A DNA stretch of 64,000 nucleotides from Symbiodinium natans. Lineage: Eukaryota > Sar > Dinophyceae > Suessiales > Symbiodiniaceae. The notes below the pieces were generated by a model, which made no database searches, was not told where the DNA came from, and was given only the letters and a program-made list of their open reading frames with translations. Numbering within the stretch: position 1 is the first letter of the stretch; each line of letters starts with the position of its first letter. This document shows, piece by piece, positions 10,915-21,752 of the stretch. Both the position numbers and the translations under genes were made by a program. The stretch covers positions 1-64,000 of the forward strand of contig CAJNDS010002456.1 of NCBI GenBank assembly GCA_905221605.1. The letters are read 5' to 3'.

Positions 10915-11150
10915 TAAGTGAGGGGTCGCTTCCGTCGAGCGACAGACCCCGAACGCTCGGCCGAGGGCCTTACAGCCCGAGCGCCCAAGCGAAAAGAGAA
11001 ACGGAAAGGTGAGGGTTAAGCCTCACCGTCTGTCCTGGACAGGCCAACGCACATCGGCCTTTTTTACGACAACGTCAGTACTCGGCTAAGGGATGGCCGG
11101 CACCCAGACCACCTTTAGCGGAGCTAAAGTATAACCAAATCGTACCCTTT
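10915..11150 (+). ncRNA. Candidate structured RNA element next to a telomere-type array, copy 1
   Basis: A non-repetitive block with a run of potential stems: GGGGTC 10922-10927 with GACCCC 10945-10950; CGCTCGG 10954-10960 with CCGAGCG 10977-10983; GGTGAGG 11008-11014 with CCTCACC 11021-11027; AGGCC 11041-11045 with GGCCT 11056-11060, followed by a T6 run; CTTTAGC 11113-11119 with GCTAAAG 11123-11129. An inverted copy lies at 50710-50945. Differences between copies fall in loops or keep pairing as a G-U wobble. Whether it is transcribed is unknown; it could be a non-coding subtelomeric DNA element. Confidence 0.45.
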
Positions 11151-11159
11151 GCCTCTGGA

Positions 11160-11560
11160 GGTCGCTTCAGGGTTTTGGGTTCAGGGTTTGTCGGCCCCCC
11201 CCCCCCAAGGCCCCCTGGTCCCTGGTAGCTGGATTCCTGGACCAGGAGGCGAGGGTCGAGGCAGGCTCATTGCTCAATTTCGTGATTTGGGGCTTTTTCA
11301 CAGGATTTTCGGGCCTCCGGCCCAAGGGCCCTCCCGGGCCAAGGGCCCCCCGGGCCAAGGGCCCCCCGGGCCAAGGGCCCCCCGGGCCAAGGGCCCCCCG
11401 GGCCAAGGGCCCCCCGGGCCAAGGGCCCCCCGGGCCAAGGCCGGGCCAAGGGCCCGGGCCAAGGCCCCCCCAAGCCAAGGCCCCAAAACGTTTGGGCTTG
11501 GGGCTGGCTGCCGCGTTCGCCCTTGATGATGCTGCGTCCTGTTGATGATCTGGATCCCTG
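11160..11560. repeat. Inverted partial copy of 50150-50700, with GGGCCAAGGGCCCCCC repeat
   Basis: 11160-11320 is the reverse complement of 50550-50700. It is followed by a GGGCCAAGGGCCCCCC-type repeat (about 11325-11475) that matches the CCCTTGGCCC-type repeat at 50150-50540. At about 11490 begins GGGCTTGGGGCTGGCTGCCG, a motif shared by many subtelomere-like blocks here. Confidence 0.75.
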
Positions 11561-12169
11561 AGGGCCAGGCACCTCAGGCCAAGGCCTGTGTTTTTCAGGC
11601 AGGGTTCAGGCAAAAGGTTTTCGGCAAGCAAATCCAGTCCCAGGCAGGGGGCCACAGCCTCCCAGCAAGTTTTTCTAAAACTTAAAAACCCGAAGGCTTG
11701 GGGCTGGCTGCCGCCTTCGCCCTTGCATGCTGCATCCTGGCTGGGGATCTAAAAATCCTCAGACCAAGCCCAGGGCCAGAGCCAGGGCCAGGGTCAGGGC
11801 TAGGGTCAGGGCCAGCAGCAGGCCTCCCAGGCCGCCTCCCAGAAAGAGGCCTCTAGGCAGGGGCCTCCCTTGGATGTCAAGGGCGCCTGACAGCATTTGG
11901 GGGGGGCCTTGTGGAGGTTTAGGGGCCTCCCAAACAGGGACCTCTCAGCCAAACCCAGGCAGAGGCCTCCCAGGTAGGGGCAGGCACCAGGCACAACCTC
12001 CCAGGCAGGGGCCTTTCAGACAGGGCCTCCCAGGCAGGGGCCTCCCAAGGGGCCTCCCAGGCAGGGGTCCAAGCACGGGCCTCCCAGGCAGGGGCCTCCC
12101 AGGCAGGGCCTCCCAGGCAGGGCCAGGCAGGGGCCTCCCAGACCAGGCAGGGACCTGCCGGCAAGAGGT
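11560..12169. repeat. CAGGCAGGGGCCTCCC-rich repeat block
   Basis: Irregular tandem repeats on GGGCCTCCCAGGCAG, especially 11800-12165. Similar blocks lie at 44560-44830 and 45620-46060, in each case leading into the element at 12170, 44840 and 46065. No coding signal. Confidence 0.8.
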
Positions 12170-12375
12170 TGCGATGTTTTATTGGAAGGTTTGGGGTATC
12201 TCATTCTCGGGCGACCTGACGGGTTTCTCGCCAGCGACCTGCCGGGTCCACCGCGCAGCCCGCAGCTGCCTGCGGGACTGGAGCTCCGTCGCCCGCCGGA
12301 GGGCTTCTGGCTCCGGAGCTACCTCGCCTGCCGGCTTCGGTGCGTTCGCCCTGCTCGACGGCCCCGGGCTCACTG
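12170..12375 (+). repeat. Subtelomere-like GC-rich structured block, copy 1 of 3
   Basis: About 205 bp from GCGATGTTTTAT to GGGCTCACTGGG, repeated at about 44845-45050 and 46074-46280, each time ending at a TTTAGGG array. It has palindromic segments: CCCGCAG and CTGCGGG around CTGC (about 12258-12275), and the perfect palindrome GCTCCGGAGC (about 12311-12320). Confidence 0.8.
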
Positions 12376-12494
12376 GGTTTAGGGTTTAGGGTTTAGGGTT
12401 TAGGGTTTAGGGTTTAGGGTTTAGGGTTTAGGGTTTAGGGTTTAGGGTTTAGGGTTTAGGGTTTAGGGTTTAGGGTTTAGGGTTTAGGGTTTAG
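12376..12494 (+). repeat. Interstitial telomere-type array (TTTAGGG)n
   Basis: About 17 perfect heptamers, followed by an AGCGCGC direct repeat (12505-12530). Confidence 0.95.
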
Positions 12495-13880
12495 CAAACG
12501 GGAGCGCGCTTTGGGAGCGCGCGGTAGTATGCAGACCTACCCACCCCAAGACCGCCCACTTACAACTCTCAAGGAGTTAAGACCTTTTATTTTTTTTACA
12601 AAGCATCACATGAGTCAGCACTCACGCCCTTTTTGGGGATTTCCACAAGGTGCGTGCGGAAACGAGGCCGGGTCCGTGAAGACAGCTTGGGTTGGCGCGA
12701 AGGGGCTATGAAGGGATGGGCTAGGAACAGACAAAGGCAGCGAGGCTTGGTTGGCGCGAAGGGGCTCCAGCCAGGAAGAACACACAGTGAACTGCTTGGG
12801 TCGGGCAGAGGGCCACGGAAACAGGGCTGGTGTGGCGGATAGCTCGGCTTGGCGCGAAGGGGGTAAGGGTCAGGACCAGGCACAAATTTGCAGCAAACGG
12901 AAGCGAGGCAGGACAGATTGGGTCGAAAGCCAGGGAGAGCGCCCCGAAACAGGACACAAACTGGTGTGCGGACAGCTTGGCTTGGCGCAAGGGGGTAATA
13001 GGCCAGAGGACAGGGCAGAGCCAGGGCCAGGGCGCAAAACTAGTCAGGGCCAGGGCCAGGGCCAGGGCCAGGGCCAGGGCCAGGGCCAGGGCCAGGGCCA
13101 GGGCCAGGGCCAGGGCCAGGGCCAGGCCAGGGCCAGGGCCAGGGCCAGGGCCAGGGCCAGGGCCAAGGTTTGGCCCCTAGCTTGACGTGAGGGTGCCGGG
13201 CCAGGTCAGGTCACAAGCGACGGAAACAAGGCAGGGTCCGTGAAAACCCAAGGGACGGGCCAGGAACAGAGAAAGGCAGCGAGGCTTGGTTGGCGCGAAG
13301 GGGCTCCAGCCAGGAAGAACACACAGTGAACAGCTTGGGTTGGGCAGAGCGCCACGGAAACAGGGCTGGTGTGGTAGCTTGGCTTGGCGTGAAGGGGGTG
13401 CTAAAGCCAGAGAGGGAGAGCGCCGAAACAAGACACAAATTGGTGCGCGGACAGTTGGCGCAAGGGGGTAAGATGACTCGAACAGGCCAGAGGCCAGGGC
13501 CAGGACCAGAGGGCCAGGGCCAGGGCCAGGGCCAGGGCCAGGGCCAGGGCCAGGGCCAGGGCCAGGGCCAGGGCCAGGGCCAGGGCCAGGGCCAGGGCCA
13601 GGGCCAGGGCCAGGGCCAGGGCCAGGCCAGGGCCAAGGGCCAGGGCCAGGCAGGGCCAGAGCCAGGGCCAGGGCAGGGCCCGCCAGGCCAGGGGCCAGGG
13701 CCAGGGTCAGGGCCAGGGCCAGGCCCAGGGGAGTTTTTGGGCCAGAGCCCTGCCTGCCCCAACAAAACGGCCCCTGGTCCCCTCAGCCCAGCGGACGGGG
13801 GTTGGGGACCCAGGGGTCTCCAGGGGCCTTCCCAGGGGGCCTCCCAATGCAGGAGCCAAGAATGTGCGCGGACAGCTTGG
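12495..13880. repeat. Direct duplication of about 560 bp with GGGCCA hexamer arrays
   Basis: The segment around 12700-12990 (GGTTGGCGCGAAGGGGCTCC, then a GAACACACAGTGAAC motif) is repeated at 13285-13480. Each copy ends in a (GGGCCA)n hexanucleotide array: about 13043-13167 and 13494-13735. Open frames here give Gly/Gln or Ala/Arg repeats and are not credible genes. Confidence 0.8.
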
Positions 13881-14060
13881 GGTTTAGGGTAATATAATAT
13901 AATACAGTGACTACTGCTGTCTCGGCCTGTGCCTGCCTGGAGGGTAAGCCTGCCTGGAGGCCAGCTCGGTCGCCCGCCTGGGGCTCCCTCGCAGGGTCTC
14001 ACTGAGCGCTCGACCAGCGCCCGCCTACCCCAAAAGACAAGGGAGTGGGGTGGCGGGCGG

Positions 14061-14330
14061 GTTTAGGGTTTAGGGTTTAGGGTTTAGGGTTTAGGGTTTA
14101 GGGTTTTAGGGTTTAGGGTTTTGGGGTTTAGGGTTTTGGGGTTTAGGGTTTAGGGTTTAGGGTTTAGGGTTTAGGGTTTAGGGTTTAGGGTTTAGGGGTT
14201 TAGGGGTTTAGGGGTTTAGGGGTTTAGGGGTTTAGTGTTTAGGGGTTTAGGGTTTAGGGTTTAGGGTTTAGGGTTTAGGGTGTAGGGTTTAGGGTTTAGG
14301 GTTTAGGGTTTAGGGTTTAGGGTTTAGGGT
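14061..14330 (+). repeat. Interstitial telomere-type array (TTTAGGG)n
   Basis: Heptamers with many octamer variants (TTTAGGGG, TTTTAGGG, TTTTGGGG). The array ends sharply at TA|CGGGGG, where the tail of the large CCCH gene begins. The same junction occurs at 51034. Confidence 0.95.
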
Positions 14331-14986
14331 ACGGGGGGACAACCAAGGAAGGAAATCAACTCCCCTAATCGCCCTGAACTTATATTTCCCAGATCGAACC
14401 AAGAAACAACCAAGAACACGGATAAGAGCAACCCAGGGGGGAAGGAAAGGGGAAGGAATCCACACCCTTATCAAACCCTAAGAACCCAGGCACTACTTTT
14501 TGAACTTGTGGCTTTCTGTTCAAGCCCATCTTGAGCCAAATACGATTACCGGGTTCATTAACCCTTCCAACTTCCAACACTAACTCCTTTCTACAATACC
14601 AATTGCAGCTCCGCACTCCCCCTGTCCTAGGATTTCCTAGGACACATTGGAGATGCAGATCTTTTGGCCAAAAACTGCCATTACGGCAGCAGCCAGCTGC
14701 TTGAAATGCAAGTTGTGGTTTAACGTCTTCCAGGACGGAATTATAGCACATTGGCTAACCTACTATCCATAGAGAATCTTTTTTCGCCTTGATCCTCTCA
14801 TCACTGAAGACTCCTTGGCCTTCTTCACCACAAACCGTGGTCTTCGCTACGCGAAAAGCTACTGACTCCTACTATCAGGGATTTCCATACCCTTAATAGT
14901 AACCACCACCTTTGTCAGCACATTGGCTGTTCCAGCGCACCGGTCTCCAGAAAGAGAAAAACCATCCCTTCATCCATACCATCCAA
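14331..14986 (-). other. 3' flank of the CCCH gene, with spliced-leader-like segment
   Basis: Homologous to 51034-51691, downstream of the other gene copy. The outer 285 bp (14331-14615) is repeated in the same orientation at 42814-43099, upstream of this gene. On the minus strand it contains TTTGGCTCAAG followed by ATGG (around 14526-14540), matching the last 11 bases of the dinoflagellate spliced leader. A minus-strand open frame (14380-14751) runs through it, but its status as protein is uncertain. Confidence 0.6.
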
Positions 14987-17900
14987 TCACTTCTTTTTCC
15001 GATTGTTGGCAATCTTGAGGTGAAGTTGCAGCAGAATATACTCCAGGTCCGAAATCGTAAGAATAGGATCCTGTACGCCCCTTTGAATTGAGGACACCAA
15101 TCCTTCTCTCTTTGCGTCCTCAATCGCCTGGCAAGATTGACCCAGCTCTTCATTCGCATTGGCAGACCCTGGTGCCTCCGCATCGGATGGACGATCCTTT
15201 TCCTCAGGATCTTGCACCATTACCACCTCTTCTTTTTTGGGACTCTGACTTTTCTCCTTCTTCTTTGTCTTTCCACCGACATTTGACTTTGTGCGCGTCT
15301 TCGAGGATTTTTCCACTGCAGAAGTCACCACATTGGATGTTGATCCACCCTTCTCAATGATCGTCGGCATCTTCTTCGGCTTTGGAACCATGAGAGTGTA
15401 AGGATCTTCGATAGCTGCAGCTTTCCTCTTCTTTTTTTACCTTTTTCTTCTCCTCCTCAACGGCAACCTCCGTCTCCGAAGTCTCAACCACTTCTTTTTC
15501 GGCAGGAATATCTTTGCTGGACTCCCCTTCTAGGGACCTCTTTTTCCCTTTTTTGGGATCCTTTTCTTCTCCCAAATTGGCTCGCTCATACCATATCCTC
15601 AGGTCATTGACCCATTCTTCCACCTCCGCGAGCGAAACATCGTACGACTTCACTACTTCGAGAAGTTCCAGCACTGACAACATTTCAGTGGTCCACGAAA
15701 CCCATACTTGATCCATTTGGTCAGCATCTCCAGTGAACTTCAGGAGTTTGAACAATGGGTCCGCCTCTGCTCGAGCCAAATCTGGCTTGCCACCGGAGAG
15801 AAATGAAATCGCCTCCATCAACAGTTCCGTCATCTTGGTCTCTTCGTCATAAACCATAAAATCCTCCTCATCATCATCGAACTGTTCAGGAGGGATCTCC
15901 TTTTCTCCACCATTTGCACCAGACTTTCTCCTTGGACCATCCCTTGGGGGCGTCCTTGGAGACCTTGGCCTCTGTTTTTCCAACAGAACACCATGCTCGA
16001 AAACACACCTGTCACCAAATCGACACTTCCCAGACCGAGCAAACTGGACGCACCTCACACCAGTTGCATCATGCGAGAACCCACAATCCTTTCCAGCGAA
16101 ACATTCTCTCCCTGCCACATAGTATTTGCACCAATATGAATGTAGCACCACATCATCTTCGGAATGGATGAATTTGCAGTCGTCACCAAATTTGCAGCGA
16201 TCTTTCCCTTTGCCAAACCAATAGCAGAAACCCTTCTTCCTCTTCTCCAAGCGCTCTGCCTCATACCGGTCCATAGGGCGACTGTGCTCTACATGAACAT
16301 TGCCATGTACCTGGGGACTGCTCCCTTCACCCGACGTGCTATCAGTATTTGGTGCTTGGAGTACAGCTGGAAAACCTGGCCTTGGTCCTACCACCTTCAT
16401 GATCGGTTTTCCGCCAACTCCTGAGCCATGCTGAGACGATCCAAAAACATTGAACATCTTCATGAAGGCCTTCCTAGCGCCAATCTTCTGCACCCTTTTG
16501 ATTGGACGTTTCATTGCTCCAACCTTGCATCCAGATGCATTCAAACGACGCAACCTTCTAAACCCAACTCTATGTCCCTTCTTCCAAAGAGCCATAAGAA
16601 TTTTAGAGGCAGTGACATTCTCCACCTCTACCTTTTCCAATGATCCCTCACTTCCCGGAACAAACCCATCCATCTCTGAAGACCTTTCCATCTTTTTTGA
16701 CACCACTTCGTCGAGGTAGTCTTCTGAAATCCAGGGAAAGTTCCCCTTAGAGGAAGGATTGTCATCATTGTTTGGTCCTTCACCAGGATATCCTTTGGTG
16801 CTGTCAAAGATCTTACCAGTAGTGCGGTCCTGCATAGAGAAATTCGAAGCCACGCGGGAGTACACTGACCACAAGAAAATCCTTGTGTCCGCCAGTCTGG
16901 ATGACCCACTGGATTTCTCCTCTTCCGGAGAAACTTCTGGCGCTTTGCCCTTCCCTCCAGTGTCACCGCTTGTCTCACCTCCAGCATCTTCAATGGGAAT
17001 AAGGATTCATTGTTCCCTTGATCAAGCACCGCATCCTCTAGTCCAAGAACTTCCAGCATCGCTGTCGAAGGATCCACCTCCTCATCCGCATCGTCGTCCA
17101 TCCTTCTCCAGAGAGCCTCCAATTGGTCCGCACAAGTCGCCGCTTGAAGAAACTCCATCAACCGAGCCCTCCCGCGCTGCCAGAGAAATTCTGAAACCAT
17201 CACCGACCCTTGTGCTCCCAGATTCAGGAATGGGTGAACCATTTTGGCTACCCTCGCCATAAGTTCAATATGAACTTCCATGCCTGGACTGCGGCTCCAA
17301 TCATAGGCAATTGCCTCCATAGCAGTACCAAACTTGTCCGTATTCTTGAATTCCCCTTCCAGACCAGGAGACAACAAGGCACCCATCACCGAAAGAGGGT
17401 AATTCCCCACCGCCGGCAAGCACGGGTTGTCATGGAACGAATGATGCAGGTCAGTATAATATCCTTGATCTCTCCTTTGAAAAAGGAGTGTTCCAGTCCC
17501 TAGCTGGGCATTCATTTCATCCACTTGAACCATTTCAGCACATATCCTCTGTGCCAGGTGCGCCATTGCTGGCCAGACGGTACGATCGGTCAGACCGCGA
17601 CGCATAACCCAATCAGTTGTTGGCGACTGGATCAGCGTTCCTGGATCATACACCATAACCATTGCACCGTCTCCCATTGACTGATCAGCATCGTCCTCCA
17701 GTGCCAGGTTCTCATCCTGTTCGCTTGCACCCTCGGATGACATGCTAATAACCAAATTTCGATCCATCTTATTGGACCCTTTTTGGCAATCTCTTTGCCC
17801 CATTGGCAACTTGCCAACTGCAACCTTCCAATAAATTCGAGTCAGAAGGCCTTTCACCAGCAATTGCTGAAGGTCACTCCTCACCGGACCACCATCCAAC

Positions 17901-20867
17901 ATCTTCGCATCATTACCACGGAGATCATTGCTCCCGCCTTCTCCTTCTTTTTGGTCGGTCTCCTCGCCAGAAATCTGTACTGCTCCTTCCGGCGCCGTCT
18001 CCTGTCCAGCCACTTCATGCCCAGGAAGAACTTGAGCGCTTTCAGAGACATTCACCTGTCCAGCAGCACCTTGCCCAGGTAAAACCTCATCCGTGGAGCC
18101 CACCGCCAGCGAACCAACCATAACTGAACCATCCCTTGTTCTTTTTTGAGACCGTTCAGCTCGACGAGAAGGTTGTGGTAGCGAAAAAACTTGTGAAGTC
18201 ACTTCTTGGCGGGTCTCCCCCCGCGACGCTTTGTCGCGCCCTTCGCCAAGGTGAACCGATTTTTTCGGCCCATCATTGGAGCCTGAAGAACCACTTTGTG
18301 GAACATTGCCACGACTCGCAGTTCTCCACGAATCCCTTTCTTGCAAAAAGAGTTCCTTCAGGCGTTGTACCGCATTGGTCTCCTCCTCGCTTGAATCGCT
18401 TGAGGAAGCGGCATACGAGACCAAAGCCTCCGCCTGGTCATCATCATCCACCACATCTGCCCACGCTCTGCTGAATGGATACGACAAACCACCACGAGGT
18501 TTCACCGGCTCCAGTGGCTTCGGTTTTTCCACCACTTCCGCCAGTTGCACTCGTCGTTGTGACCGAGATCGTGGCACCTGTCGCACCTGTTTTTTGTCCA
18601 GCAAGGGCCTTCCCCTTCTTACAGGGTTTGATCTTGACCGATACTTTTTCGTTGGTGGATTCACCGGCGGCATTCCAACTCCCACCAACCGCAGCTTCTG
18701 TACGCACAACGGAGACCTCTGCGCAAGCGTCCAACCATCACGGTACCTGACCTTATCAAAAAGCTCCCGATAGGAACCTCTCGGCATAGTTTTTGCACCG
18801 GAGTCTTCAGCTTCACGCACCTGAGTGAGGGTTCGCACCGCCGCTCTTCCAGTCCCTTTGTTCCCAGAAGATTGTTGTACCCGTACAGATGCATCAGAAG
18901 GAACTGCCTTTTCCGGTCCTCCCGGTCGATATCGGACCTCACCCACCAATTGCAGAATTTTGCATGCGGTCACTTTGTTGATCCCTTTGTCAACCAAATC
19001 TTCCACAAAGATGAACTCTTGCAAGTCCGACACATTGGTCACCCCAAGCGTAATCATCACCTCACTTACATGAGGGGTATACACCCACAGGTGTGCGTTG
19101 CGAGCCATCCAATTTGCAATCGGCTCCTCCGGATTGTGAAAGCTGAGTACTAGTGGATGCAGCCACCGAATTCTTTTGCTCATCAGCTTCTACTTCATCC
19201 AGAATACCTTTTTCACCATCTTTTTGTGACACATTGGTCATTTGCAGTGCTTTTGGTGCCGAGGATGAGGAAGATTCAGCTCCCCCACTCGCAGGTGGCT
19301 GAAAAGTGCTTCTATCCGTAAGCTCCCATCCTCTCTCTTTTTCAAACCGGACCTGATTGGCCACCTGTACCAAGTGTTTCAGGAGCGACAGCCGCTCCTC
19401 TGACATCTCGTCATGGGAGTACTTGCAGAAATTTAACCCTTTCCGGCAACGTCCTCTGAGGTAATAATCGAAACAGCAATGGTGGAACCCTGCGTCCCTT
19501 AGTGACTTCCTGGAAGCATTGTCCCAAGCTTTGCCGGGCTCCCAAGTCCCTTCCAATGCTACATCATCGTTGTGAAGGTACCTGCATGCAGTCCCATATT
19601 TACAACCACCTTGATTGTAATACAGACACAGCCGACCTTTTGGCTCACCCGACGTAGGCTCACCCTTTGATGCACCTTTGCCAAAATTGTACTTGGCCCG
19701 GAAGGCTAAATCCTCCCGCTCCTGCTGTGCCTCATCCACTGTACCTTCCTCTGTGGGAGGGTCACCGATGTTCCCGTCCTCATCATCAGCTTCTTGGCTA
19801 TTCTTTGGATCAGTTGACCCCCCTTCTGGCCAACCTTCACCGTACCGACGATGCTCATAGGGACACCCATCGCCATTGCGACACCTTCCCTTATTGAAGA
19901 ACCTGCACAGCTTGCTGTAACCAGGTGACAACACCGTCTTTGGTGTCATGTAAGCCTTTTTGTACTGGTCAGGATCCATGTAGGCTTCCATTGGCTTGTT
20001 CTCCCTTTTGCTCATGGATTGCACTGCACCATCAAGCTCCTGCAAAAATAGCTTGGTGTCCAACCAAAGCGCGTTCCAAAACTCATCTTCCCCTTGATTC
20101 AGCACCGTTGCCACCGCTTCACCCACAACTGGTCGAGAAAATCTCCTTTTTCTGCATGCCAGTTCGAAAAGCGCGTTGTGGTACTGTTTTCGGGAAAAAG
20201 TGGTTAACTTCCCCAAGCCTGTGCTTTCTGTACCATCAGGCTTCCAACCATCATTTTGCAAGATGCCATACGCGCGCCGAGCTTCCGCATTGAGGAATGC
20301 CTGATCCGCAACACACTCCTGTAAATCTTCCATCGGCCGACCTAACAGCATCCCAGTAATTTTGCCAACATAGGCTTCCTCTTCATTTCCATTCTCCAGA
20401 AGAGCTTTGTAGATCTTTTCTCCATAAAGTTGCCTTTCTTTTCGTTCTTCAGAAGACAACTCCTGTACCACAAGCTCTTCATCGGATTGCTCTTCCTCCT
20501 GTTTCCAGTCCCATTGACCGTTGGAATCTTGGTACCATTGACCAGCATACCATGAATCCGTCCACCACGTACTCCAGCCGCTGGGTTTCCACTTCCGCAG
20601 CGTCGAAGAAGAGTCCTCCGCGCCCTCTTCCAAAACCAGAAAGGTGTCCAAGATTATGGTACCATCATCTTCCACTCGTTTCACTGTTCCATTGACAGTA
20701 TCACCAAACTTGAACTGATATGCATTGTTCCCTTCTGCAGGAATCAATACATTCATATCCCCATGGTCCAAAAAGGCTCCATACCCATTGATGCAGCGCA
20801 CTAGTCTCCCTCTTGATAGCAATGTGGCCCAGGTGACTCCAAGGCTCCCGCTCGGGGCACTTTCTTT
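14987..20867 (-). pseudogene. Large CCCH zinc-finger gene, copy 1, S1 to C-terminal part
   Basis: This is the 3' part of a multi-domain gene whose upstream pieces lie at 30880-31239 and 41165-42790. In order it encodes an S1-like RNA-binding segment (about 20710-20840), three CCCH fingers (about 19850-19920, 19565-19640, 19385-19475), SAM-like helices around VEDLVDKGINKV (about 18940-19080), a long charged region, three more CCCH fingers (about 15985-16260) and a C-terminus ending LHLKIANNRKKK. Against the copy at 51.7-59.2 kb, the frame is broken by a one-base insertion near 19133, a one-base deletion near 17000 and a one-base T-run insertion near 15430. RNA binding is inferred from the domains; the gene's role is unknown. 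Confidence 0.8.
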
Positions 20868-20868
20868 A

Positions 20869-21203
20869 CTTGTAGGTATCAAAAACAAAACTGCATTGTG
20901 AGCATCGAATGTATACGAGACTTCAGAATCTATAAAACAAAGGAGTAATCAAAACAGCTTCCCTCACAAATTCCGCGCACTGCTTTGTTTTACTGCTAGG
21001 CGATGGGACGTCTGCCCAAACCGGGACGGTTGCAGTGAGAACACAGAACAGGACTGATGCACACAACTGCATCAAAGGTCACACCATCGCACACGACTGC
21101 AATGAGTGCCCAAACCGGGACGGTTGCAGTGAGAACACAACTGCATCAAAGGTCACACCATCGCACACGACTGCAATGAGTGCCCGAGTGACAGACTTCC
21201 CCC
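20869..21203 (-). repeat. YR element split repeat Y2 (3' outer)
   Basis: Matches 21485-21743, starting CTTGTAGGTATC on the plus strand. It contains an additional tandem duplication (about 21105-21183) of the segment with CCAAACCGGGACGGTTGCAG. Confidence 0.9.
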
Positions 21204-21236
21204 CCGAGACAAACCTCTTTGGGTGGGTGGGTGGGA

Positions 21237-21484
21237 ACAAAGAAATCTTGAAGGCCAAAAACAATGGCCAGCTTCCTTGACTTGAGGTGGAGCGAGCGAC
21301 GCATCACATGCTTTGTCTGAAACTCACAAAACAACCAGACTCTGGCAATGTGACAAACAAAGACAAGCAAGAAACTCAGCTCCCGAAAATGCCAACAATG
21401 CAGACGTGTTGTTTATGCAAAACTCATAAACACACTTTTGGTTTTTTGAGACCTACAAAACCCCATCTGCAAGCAGAGAGGTAG
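21237..21484 (-). repeat. YR element split repeat X2
   Basis: Matches 30631-30879 with about one substitution in the part compared. It ends GAGAGGTAG directly against Y1, which would regenerate the circle junction of a YR element. Confidence 0.9.
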
Positions 21485-21743
21485 CTTGTAGGTATCAAAA
21501 ACAAAACTGCATTGTGAGCATCGAATGTATACGAGACTTCAGAATCTATAAAACAAAGGAGTAATCAAAACAGCTTCCCTCACAAATTCCGCGCACTGCT
21601 TTGTTTTACTGCTAGGCGATGGGACGTCTGCCCAAACCGGGACGGTTGCAGTGAGAACACAGAACAGGACTGATGCACACAACTGCATCAAAGGTCACAC
21701 CATCGCACACGACTGCAATGAGTGCCCGAGTGACAGACTTCCC
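21485..21743 (-). repeat. YR element split repeat Y1 (3' inner)
   Basis: Copy of 20869-21203 without the extra 76-bp duplication. It begins about 10 bp downstream of the pol stop codon. Confidence 0.9.
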
Positions 21744-21752
21744 ACCGCAACG

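Noticed and set aside
11068-11106. 5S rRNA-like segment (GTCAGTACTCGG and onward)
   Set aside because: Only a short resemblance to the 3' half of 5S rRNA; the 5' half and the 120-nt fold are not found.
13211-14002. 263-aa ORF with (PW)n-type repeats and GQ-repeat ORFs opposite
   Set aside because: Translation of (GGGCCA)n arrays in both strands.
18276-18773. Plus-strand ORFs across 15-20 kb and 52-58 kb
   Set aside because: Antisense shadows of the CCCH gene; they occur in both copies because the sequence is duplicated.
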